Source: Candidatus Apopatosoma intestinale (lineage in GTDB: Bacteria; Bacillota; Clostridia; Oscillospirales; CAG-272). Taken from it: a DNA stretch of 6,506 bases. The notes beneath the pieces are model-generated. The model worked only from the letters and a program-made list of their open reading frames with translations. It made no database searches and was not told the DNA's origin. The first letter of the stretch is position 1. Each line of letters begins with the position of its first letter. Both the position numbers and the translations under genes were made by a program. The DNA is taken from the NCBI GenBank assembly GCA_018064545.1, contig JAGHUY010000001.1:1-6506 (forward strand), in the 5' to 3' direction. Positions 1 to 4,988 of the stretch are shown here, piece by piece.

Positions 1-8
1 GTAAAACC

Positions 9-410
9 TTATCTCTTGGAGAACTGGCTGGCGCGACGAGCGGCTTTGAGACCGTATTTCTTTCTTTCCTTCATTCTCGGGTCACGAGTGAGGAAGCCTG
101 CCTTTTTGAGCAGAGGTCTGTAAGTTTCGTCAGCCTGGAGCAGAGCTCTGGCAACACCGTGACGGATGGCACCGGCCTGACCGGAAATGCCGCCGCCCTG
201 AGCGGTGCAAACGATGTCAAACTTGCCTTCGGTGCCGGTGACGGCGAACGGCTGGTTGACAATGAGTTTCAGGGTTTCGAGGCCGAAGTAATCGTCGATC
301 TCTCTGCCGTTGATGGTGATGGCACCGGTGCCGGCATAGAGGCGAACGCGGGCGATGGATTTCTTTCTTCTACCGGTACCGTAGAAGTAAGGCTTAGCAC
401 TAGTATACAT
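9..410 (-). CDS. rpsI: 30S ribosomal protein S9 (uS9)
   Basis: Ribosomal protein S9 of the small subunit. Its basic C-terminal tail reaches towards the P-site tRNA in known ribosomes. The 133-residue length is normal for bacteria. The N-terminal core reads [15 protein letters not shown] (residues 10-24), the family signature [19 protein letters not shown] lies at residues 72-90, and the protein ends in the hallmark SKR tail (131-133). The residue before QFSKR is Ser where many bacteria have Pro, a minor variation. The ATG at 408-410 is preceded by AAGGAGG (420-426 on this strand) at 9 bases. It follows rplM with an 18-base gap, and this Shine-Dalgarno lies inside that gap, next to the rplM stop codon. 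The pair is the conserved L13-S9 operon. The stop codon is only 8 bases from the window edge, so any terminator or further operon gene is out of view. Confidence 0.98.
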   Translation of the reverse strand: MYTSAKPYFYGTGRRKKSIARVRLYAGTGAITINGREIDDYFGLETLKLIVNQPFAVTGTEGKFDIVCTAQGGGISGQAGAIRHGVARALLQADETYRPLLKKAGFLTRDPRMKERKKYGLKAARRASQFSKR

Positions 411-428
411 TCTTCATTTCCTCCTTAC

Positions 429-860
429 TTAGTCAACCGTATAGGGGACGGGCTGCTGAGCCTGCTGCTCGTGCTCGGACCCTGCGTAAACTTTCAGACG
501 GTTGATGGCGGTATCGCCGATGGTGTTGTGGGGAAGCATGCCCTTGACGGCGAGGCGCATAGCCAGTTCCGGCTTGGTAGCCATAAGGGTCTTGTACTGA
601 ACCTCTTTCAGACCGCCGATATAGCCGGAATGATGACGGTAGTACTTCTGGGTGAGTTTCTTCCCGGTCAGAACGGCCTTGGAAGCGTTGATGATGATGA
701 CGAATTCGCCGCAATCCACATGGGGAGTGAATTCGGGGCGATGCTTGCCTCTGAGAATCGTAGCGGCGGCGACGGCGGTCTTGCCGAGGGGCTTACCGGC
801 GGCGTCGATGATGTACCATTTACGTTCCAGAGTTTCTTTTTTAGCCATGAAAGTGGACAT
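429..860 (-). CDS. rplM: 50S ribosomal protein L13 (uL13)
   Basis: Early-assembling large-subunit ribosomal protein L13, 143 residues, normal length. Recognisable stretches are the N-terminal [19 protein letters not shown] (2-20), the core [19 protein letters not shown] (54-72), and the C-terminal signature running from [12 protein letters not shown] (105-116) to [19 protein letters not shown] (122-140). The first ATG (858-860) is chosen because GGAGG (871-875 on this strand) lies 10 bases upstream. The in-frame ATG four codons later (846-848) would be 22 bases from it, and L13 proteins usually begin M-x-TFMAK. The region 111-121 is somewhat divergent from the common KGxLGRxMxxKL pattern, probably lineage-specific. 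It is the first gene of the rplM-rpsI operon, transcribed divergently from prfA. Confidence 0.98.
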   Translation of the reverse strand: MSTFMAKKETLERKWYIIDAAGKPLGKTAVAAATILRGKHRPEFTPHVDCGEFVIIINASKAVLTGKKLTQKYYRHHSGYIGGLKEVQYKTLMATKPELAMRLAVKGMLPHNTIGDTAINRLKVYAGSEHEQQAQQPVPYTVD

Positions 861-891
861 CTTGTTTTTTCCTCCGAAATATTTTTGAACT

Positions 892-906
892 GGGCATAAA
901 TTGCCC
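892..906 (-). promoter_or_regulatory. Hairpin in the rplM mRNA leader
   Basis: Within the predicted leader of about 56 bases (roughly 861-916), the transcript contains GGGCA-ATTTA-TGCCC, a perfect 5-bp stem with a 5-base loop. It ends 16 bases upstream of the GGAGG of rplM. Firmicutes often carry an autoregulatory L13 leader just upstream of rplM, and this hairpin is in the right place. I cannot confirm that it matches that family's consensus, so the regulatory role is inference. Confidence 0.45.
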
Positions 907-922
907 GTCGTGAACGTTTGAA

Positions 923-951
923 ATTATAGCATACAAGATTTCCCTTGTCAA
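923..951 (-). promoter_or_regulatory. Sigma-A promoter of rplM-rpsI with UP-like A/T tracts
   Basis: On the minus strand the -35 box TTGACA (946-951) and the -10 box TATAAT (923-928) are both perfect consensus with a 17-base spacer. The -10 is also preceded by TGC, an extended -10. Just upstream lie alternating A and T tracts (955-980), the usual position of an UP element that contacts the alpha subunit C-terminal domain. Transcription should start near 916. This is about as strong as a vegetative promoter gets, fitting a ribosomal protein operon. Confidence 0.9.
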
Positions 952-961
952 GCCTTTTTTC
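949..961 (-). repeat. 13-bp element shared with the prfA promoter (rplM copy)
   Basis: Read on the minus strand this is GAAAAAAGGCTTG, whose last three bases begin the rplM -35 box TTGACA. The identical 13 bases occur on the plus strand at 1080-1092, where the final TTG begins the prfA -35 box. Because the promoters diverge, the two copies form a perfect inverted repeat with 118 bases between them. Confidence 0.7.
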
Positions 962-968
962 GAAAAAA
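955..968. repeat. Perfect 14-bp palindrome, overlapping A/T inverted repeat to 979
   Basis: TTTTTTCGAAAAAA (955-968) reads the same on both strands. Its right half also forms a second inverted repeat, AAAAAATC-C-GATTTTTT (963-979). Both lie just upstream of the rplM -35 box, in UP-element position. They could bend DNA, bind polymerase alpha subunits or bind a regulator. They could also simply be low-complexity A/T sequence. Confidence 0.55.
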
Positions 969-1003
969 TCCGATTTTTTTAATTTATGGCCATACTATCT
1001 TTC

Positions 1004-1042
1004 AAAATCTCGTAAAATCTCGCTTTTTCTCGCTCATGCGAG
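1004..1042. repeat. Three 10-bp-phased repeats plus an inverted GCGAG arm
   Basis: Three consecutive 10-base units, AAAATCTCGT (1004-1013), AAAATCTCGC (1014-1023) and TTTTTCTCGC (1024-1033), share an A/T tetrad followed by TCTCG. The last unit's CTCGC (1029-1033) is answered by GCGAG (1038-1042) across TCAT, giving a 5-bp inverted repeat. A 10-base period places every unit on the same DNA face. Intrinsic bending or a regulator array is plausible, but no known operator is recognised. Confidence 0.55.
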
Positions 1043-1061
1043 GCAATGAAAATACGTTTTT

Positions 1062-1095
1062 TTGCAAGCCGGAAAAGAGGAAAAAAGGCTTGCAA
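1062..1095. repeat. 9-bp inverted repeat overlapping the prfA -35 box
   Basis: TTGCAAGCC (1062-1070) and GGCTTGCAA (1087-1095) are perfect reverse complements separated by 16 purine-only bases. The right arm ends with TTGCAA, the prfA -35 hexamer. Neither strand has a T-run directly after the repeat, so it is not an intrinsic terminator, and it lies upstream of the predicted prfA transcript. An operator-like role is inference. Confidence 0.65.
1080..1092 (+). repeat. 13-bp element shared with the rplM promoter (prfA copy)
   Basis: GAAAAAAGGCTTG occupies the same place relative to the -35 box as the minus-strand copy at 949-961. A partial third copy of its 3' end (GGCTTG, read on the minus strand) is at 1065-1070, within the left arm of the neighbouring inverted repeat. 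Confidence 0.7.
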
Positions 1096-1118
1096 TCGGG
1101 CCTGATATGTTGTATAAT
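1090..1118 (+). promoter_or_regulatory. Sigma-A promoter of the prfA operon
   Basis: The -35 box TTGCAA (1090-1095, matching TTGACA at four of six positions) and the perfect -10 box TATAAT (1113-1118) are separated by 17 bases. Transcription should begin near 1125, giving a 5' leader of about 34 bases before prfA. An A6 tract (1081-1086) lies just upstream. This is the only clear promoter I see for the five plus-strand genes. Confidence 0.85.
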
Positions 1119-1148
1119 AACACCAGTATAAAGGGAATTATTGCTTTC

Positions 1149-1153
1149 AGGAG
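1149..1153 (+). promoter_or_regulatory. Ribosome binding site fixing the prfA start
   Basis: AGGAG sits 5 bases upstream of ATG 1159-1161. The reading frame is open back to a TTG at 1141, but that start would put this Shine-Dalgarno inside the gene and has no good site of its own, so ATG 1159 is preferred. Confidence 0.8.
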
Positions 1154-1158
1154 TCGTT

Positions 1159-2238
1159 ATGATTGAGAAATTAAAAGAAATTGAGAAAAAATACGAGGAA
1201 ATCGAGCAGAAACTTTCCACGCCGGAAGTCGTCTCGGATCAGGCGCAGTACAAGGCTTTGATGAAAGAGCACAAGCGTCTTCTTCCCATCGTGGAGAAGT
1301 ATCGGGAGTATGCCGCGGAAGAGCGGAACATGACCGATGCTGAGGAGATCATTGCCGAGGCCGACGATCCCGAAATGAAGAAGATGGCGACGGAAGAGAT
1401 GCTCGCTTCCAAGGAAAAAATCAAGGTTCTTTTGGATGAATTGCAGGTGTTATTGCTCCCCCGTGACCCGAACGATGACAAAAACGTCGTCATCGAGATT
1501 CGCGGCGGGGCCGGCGGTGACGAAGCGGCGCTGTTTGCCGCCGATCTTTACCGTATGTATACGATGTATGCCGCTTCCGTCGGCTGGAAAACGGAACTGG
1601 TGGACTGCAACGAGACGGAACTCGGCGGGTTCAAGGAAGTGTCCTTTGTCATTGAGGGTGACGGCGCCTATTCCAAACTGAAATTCGAGAGCGGCGTTCA
1701 CCGCGTTCAGCGCGTCCCGGCCACTGAATCGCAGGGCCGGATTCAGACCTCTACCGTCACGGTGGCGGTTCTGCCGGAAATGGATGACGATATCGACATT
1801 CAGATCCGCCCCGAAGACTTGGAAATCGAGACCTGTAAATCGAGCGGTGCCGGCGGTCAGCATATCAACAAGACCGAATCGGCCATCCGCATTCTGCATA
1901 AACCGTCCGGCATCGTCGTGTTCTGTCAGACCGAACGCAGTCAGGTGCAGAACAAAGAGACGGCCATGCGGATGCTCCGCACGAAACTCTTTGATATTGA
2001 ACAGCAGAAGCGGGATGAGGAGATCACCTCTGCCCGCCGCAGTATGGTGGGAACGGGCGACCGCAGTGAGCGCATCCGGACGTATAACTATCCGGAAAGC
2101 CGCGTCAGCGATCACCGGATCAAATTGACGCTGTATAATCTGACGAACTTTATGAACGGGGATATCGACGAGATGGTGAATGCCCTGATCGCCGCCGATA
2201 CCGCCGAGAAATTGAAGGCGGGAAACGGTGAAGACTGA
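1159..2238 (+). CDS. prfA: Peptide chain release factor 1 (RF1)
   Basis: Class I release factor that reads UAA and UAG in the ribosomal A site and triggers hydrolysis of peptidyl-tRNA. 359 residues from ATG 1159, the usual length. An N-terminal charged helical domain (about 1-100) precedes the conserved core. The codon-reading motif is PAT (187-189, within HRVQRVPATESQGR), which is the RF1 type; RF2 would have SPF. The catalytic GGQ is at 232-234, and the C-terminal GTGDRSERIRTYNYPESRV is an RF1 hallmark. Immediately after GGQ the sequence is HINKTES. Many RF1 proteins have VNTTDS there, and NKTES resembles RF2, but I think the variant also occurs in clostridial RF1. The methyltransferase gene prmC, which modifies this Gln and often adjoins prfA, is not on either side. 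The 3' end overlaps the next gene by 11 bases. Confidence 0.97.
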   Translation: MIEKLKEIEKKYEEIEQKLSTPEVVSDQAQYKALMKEHKRLLPIVEKYREYAAEERNMTDAEEIIAEADDPEMKKMATEEMLASKEKIKVLLDELQVLLLPRDPNDDKNVVIEIRGGAGGDEAALFAADLYRMYTMYAASVGWKTELVDCNETELGGFKEVSFVIEGDGAYSKLKFESGVHRVQRVPATESQGRIQTSTVTVAVLPEMDDDIDIQIRPEDLEIETCKSSGAGGQHINKTESAIRILHKPSGIVVFCQTERSQVQNKETAMRMLRTKLFDIEQQKRDEEITSARRSMVGTGDRSERIRTYNYPESRVSDHRIKLTLYNLTNFMNGDIDEMVNALIAADTAEKLKAGNGED

Positions 2239-3274
2239 GTTTGTAAGGATCGATGAAGCAAGACCTCTTTCCGATCAGATGAGCCGGGCGGCGGAGATTA
2301 TCCGCCGGGGCGGACTGGTGGCGTTTCCGACGGAGACGGTATACGGCCTTGGCGGAAACGGGCTGAACGCCGAGGCATCGCGTGCGATCTACGCGGCCAA
2401 GGGACGCCCGAGCGACAATCCGCTGATCCTGCATATTGACGAGCCGACCAAGGCGGAACGGTATGCGGTCACGAATGAAACTTATTACGCATTGGCACGC
2501 CGTTTTATGCCGGGCCCGCTGACCGTCATATTGCCGAAAAAAGATATTGTTCCGGATTCGACGACGGGCGGACTTGACAGCGTAGCGCTCCGGTGTCCCG
2601 AAAATCCGATCGCCCACGCGTTTCTGGTCGCCTGCGATCTTCCGATCGCCGCACCGAGCGCGAACCTATCCGGCAAACCGAGTCCGACGACGGCTGAGCA
2701 CGTGCGGGATGATATGGACGGTCGCATCGAGATGATCCTCGACGGCGGTCCCTGTGAGATCGGCGTGGAATCCACCATCGTCAAGATTACGGACGCCGGC
2801 GTGACGTTGCTTCGCCCCGGTGCTATCACCGCCGAAATGCTCCGAGAAGTCGTGCCGGAGGTATCAGTCGATCCGACCGTGACGGAAAAGCCGAGTGAGG
2901 ACCTGCGCCCGCAGGCTCCCGGTATGAAATACCGCCATTACGCGCCGAACGCGCCTGTCTTTCTTCTTTGCGACGACGGAACGGACGATTTCGACGCCCG
3001 TGCGATCCGGTTTCTCTCCGAAAACAAACGGGACGGGGCAGGGATTCTGTGTTTTGAGGAATATCTCCCGGTGCTTGCGGGAGAAAAAACGATCTCGCTT
3101 GGAGCCAAGGCGGATGAAAAAGCTCATGCCCACCGTCTGTTCGCGGCTCTCCGCGAACTGGATAAATTGCCAATAAAAGCCATATATGCCACCGTTGCCA
3201 AAACGGATGGGGAAGGGCTGGCGTTCTATAACCGAATGTTGAAAGCATCCGGCTATCATTTTGTGAGATTGTAA
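2228..3274 (+). CDS. sua5: Threonylcarbamoyl-AMP synthase, Sua5 type (two-domain)
   Basis: Makes L-threonylcarbamoyladenylate from threonine, bicarbonate and ATP, the first step of t6A formation at position 37 of ANN-decoding tRNAs. The TsaD complex then transfers the group. 348 residues, so the long Sua5 (B. subtilis YwlC) form, not the short TsaC form. The YrdC domain fills about 1-210: GGLVAFPTETVYGLGG (28-43), KGRPSDNPLILHI (58-70), APSANLSGKPSPTT (142-155) and ESTIV (181-185). K58, R60, S144 and N146 correspond to the family's conserved K/R and S/N residues. The linker PGMKYRHYAP (231-240) leads into the C-terminal Sua5 domain (about 241-348). The GTG start overlaps the end of prfA by 11 bases in another frame. 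GAAGG 9 bases upstream is a modest Shine-Dalgarno, suggesting translational coupling. The next Met (residue 18) would remove the usual N-terminal segment. Confidence 0.95.
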   Translation: MKTEFVRIDEARPLSDQMSRAAEIIRRGGLVAFPTETVYGLGGNGLNAEASRAIYAAKGRPSDNPLILHIDEPTKAERYAVTNETYYALARRFMPGPLTVILPKKDIVPDSTTGGLDSVALRCPENPIAHAFLVACDLPIAAPSANLSGKPSPTTAEHVRDDMDGRIEMILDGGPCEIGVESTIVKITDAGVTLLRPGAITAEMLREVVPEVSVDPTVTEKPSEDLRPQAPGMKYRHYAPNAPVFLLCDDGTDDFDARAIRFLSENKRDGAGILCFEEYLPVLAGEKTISLGAKADEKAHAHRLFAALRELDKLPIKAIYATVAKTDGEGLAFYNRMLKASGYHFVRL

Positions 3275-3280
3275 GAAAAA

Positions 3281-3285
3281 GGAGG
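3281..3285 (+). promoter_or_regulatory. Ribosome binding site of coaE
   Basis: GGAGG lies 7 bases before GTG 3293 and 10 bases before the adjacent TTG 3296. The spacing and the stronger start codon favour GTG. It sits in the 18-base gap after the Sua5 gene. Confidence 0.75.
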
Positions 3286-3292
3286 GGTCGCC

Positions 3293-3877
3293 GTGTTGAT
3301 CGGAATCACCGGAGGAAGCGGGAGCGGAAAAAGCGTCGCTTGTGCCGCCCTTGCCCGCGCGGGGTACCCCGTGATCGACTGCGACGCCCTCGTACATGAG
3401 CTCTACGACGACCCGGACTTTGTCGGGGCGGTCGGTGCCGCGTTTCCCGAGACAGTTACGGGCGACGGACGGATCGACAGAAAAATCCTCGCGGGAATCG
3501 TGTTTTCCGATCGCTCGGCGCTCGCTCGCCTGAACGATACGGTTTTTCCTCGGATATTACGGGAGATTCAGAACCGCGCGGCGGCGTTTGGCGGCGACGT
3601 GATTTTGGACGCGCCGACTCTGTTTGAGTCGGGGTTGGACGCGGCTTGTGACGTTATCATCGGTATCGTGGCTGACGAAAAAACGCGTCTGTCCCGCATC
3701 TGTCAGCGCGACGGGATCAGCGAAGAGGCCGGACGGGCGCGTCTGGCGTCCCAAAAAAGCGAGGATTTCTTTCGCTTGCACTGTCATGTGATCGTGGAGA
3801 ATAACGGAAATCCGGAAAAGTTGGTTTCCGAAATGAAAAACGTGATGTCACGGATCGGGAACGGGAGGAAAGCGTGA
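3293..3877 (+). CDS. coaE: Dephospho-CoA kinase
   Basis: Catalyses the last step of CoA synthesis, ATP-dependent phosphorylation of the 3' hydroxyl of dephospho-CoA, in the cytoplasm. 194 residues, typical. The P-loop is GITGGSGSGKS (4-14). VIDCDALVHE (27-36) holds the D-x-D of the substrate site (D29, D31), normally VIDADxIAR. DGRIDRKIL (58-66), LDAPTLFESG (105-114; the common form is DVPLLFE) and the lid QRDGIS (138-143) follow. The usual HP after the DGxLDR segment is FP here (85-86), and the late ADxVIxN motif is HCHVIVEN (163-170). These differences look like a lineage variant and not decay, since the P-loop, Asp pair and lid are intact. Start GTG 3293, with TTG 3296 as alternative. The gene shares 4 bases (GTGA) with the following gene. 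Confidence 0.93.
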   Translation: MLIGITGGSGSGKSVACAALARAGYPVIDCDALVHELYDDPDFVGAVGAAFPETVTGDGRIDRKILAGIVFSDRSALARLNDTVFPRILREIQNRAAAFGGDVILDAPTLFESGLDAACDVIIGIVADEKTRLSRICQRDGISEEAGRARLASQKSEDFFRLHCHVIVENNGNPEKLVSEMKNVMSRIGNGRKA

Positions 3878-4974
3878 AAAAGAAAAGCACTTTTGCGATC
3901 TTAATACGACTTTTTCTGTTTTTGATCCTGCTCGGCGGCGTTGTTTTTCTGAACTACTCCGATCTGTGGCTGAAAAGCGAGCCGGTGGAGACGCTCTCCG
4001 TGGAAGAAGCGGCGGAGAGATATTCTGAGGAATTCGGCGTGGAAAAAAACTGGATTCTCGCGATCATCCGTGCCGAAAGCAGGTTTGATGAGAATGCGGT
4101 TTCCGATACGGGCCAGATCGGGCTGATGCAGATTTCCCCGACGCTGTATCTGCGGGAAATTCGTGATTTGCTTGGGGTCGGAAACGCGGTGTCCGATCTG
4201 AAAAAGACGGCTTTTAATATTCGGTGCGGGACTTGCCTGTTTTCTCATTTTATCGATTATTTTAATGAGCCGGAATTGGCACTGGCCGCTTACAAGGCCG
4301 GCACGGACACCGTGGACAGTTGGATCGGCGATCCGCGATATGCCGAAGCGGGCGTTCTCAAAATCGAAGAATTGCCCGACGAACAGACACGTGTTTTTTT
4401 GCAGGATGCTATTTCGTATTATGAGGAACTGAACGAAGAAACGGGAAAGCAAAGTGTGACGCGCCCGAAAAGAATCGGAGAAAAACGAAAAGTGTCTCCC
4501 GTTCTCTGCTTTGAGTGGGCCAAAAAGTACGGTGAGATTTATGGGATCGATCCGTATCTGGTGATCGCCATGGTGCAGGTGGAAAGCTCGTTTGACGCCA
4601 ATGCCTGTTCTTCTTCGGGGGCCATAGGGCTTACGCAGATCAAGCGGAGCACCTACACGGTGGACATCAAAGCCAATTTACAGCTGGATGAGCCGTATGA
4701 GACCCTGTACGATCCCGAATTTTCCATCCGGTGTTGCGCCTACTATGCGTCATGGCTTGAAGAACGGGTGAAGCGCGTGGGAAACGGGAGCTATGACCAG
4801 ATCGCGGCGGCCTATCACGGGGGTATCAATGCCGTGCGCGGGTGGTTTTCCGATGAGGCGTACAGCCGCGACGGAGAACTCCTCTACGATAGTATTCAGT
4901 CGGTGGATGACATGACGGTAAAACATGTGAAAAAAATCGAGAAAGCCTATCTCGAATGGAAAAATAAAAAGTAA
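3874..4974 (+). CDS. Membrane-anchored lytic transglycosylase with two SLT domains
   Basis: Peptidoglycan-cleaving enzyme of the GH23/Slt70-like fold, predicted outside the membrane. 366 residues. KKK at 2-4 and a hydrophobic segment (about 8-27) form an uncleaved signal anchor; there is no lipobox. Two catalytic domains follow. Domain 1 (about 41-188) has catalytic Glu E68 in RAESRFDENAVS, GLMQIS (83-88), NIRCG (115-119) and AYKAG (139-143). Domain 2 (about 210-362) has E237 in QVESSFDANACS, GLTQIK (252-257), SIRCC (284-288) and AYHGG (313-317). The first three landmarks are each exactly 169 residues apart, so this is an internal duplication with both glutamates kept. The linker (about 189-209) is basic. 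GTG start with GGAGG 5 bases upstream, overlapping the coaE stop by 4 bases, implies coupling. Function is well supported by motifs; the cellular role (growth, division or sporulation) cannot be told. Confidence 0.92.
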   Translation: MKKKSTFAILIRLFLFLILLGGVVFLNYSDLWLKSEPVETLSVEEAAERYSEEFGVEKNWILAIIRAESRFDENAVSDTGQIGLMQISPTLYLREIRDLLGVGNAVSDLKKTAFNIRCGTCLFSHFIDYFNEPELALAAYKAGTDTVDSWIGDPRYAEAGVLKIEELPDEQTRVFLQDAISYYEELNEETGKQSVTRPKRIGEKRKVSPVLCFEWAKKYGEIYGIDPYLVIAMVQVESSFDANACSSSGAIGLTQIKRSTYTVDIKANLQLDEPYETLYDPEFSIRCCAYYASWLEERVKRVGNGSYDQIAAAYHGGINAVRGWFSDEAYSRDGELLYDSIQSVDDMTVKHVKKIEKAYLEWKNKK

Positions 4975-4988
4975 GGAAGGATAAAAAC

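Noticed and set aside
159..899. A 246-codon plus-strand open frame opposite rpsI and rplM
   Set aside because: It lies wholly antisense to two certain ribosomal protein genes and into their promoter-leader, has no family features, and reads as a codon-bias shadow.
1057..1095. The 1062-1095 inverted repeat as an intrinsic terminator
   Set aside because: Neither strand has a T-run following the stem, no gene ends here, and the right arm is part of the prfA promoter.
1141..1158. A six-codon N-terminal extension of prfA from TTG 1141
   Set aside because: The AGGAG at 1149-1153 would fall inside the gene, and RF1 proteins normally begin close to the residues encoded from ATG 1159.
1450..2115. 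A 221-codon minus-strand open frame opposite prfA
   Set aside because: Antisense to the conserved core of release factor 1, with no Shine-Dalgarno or domain support seen.
2864..3397. A 177-codon minus-strand open frame spanning the sua5-coaE junction
   Set aside because: It crosses two well-supported genes on the other strand and the coaE ribosome binding site, and resembles no known family.
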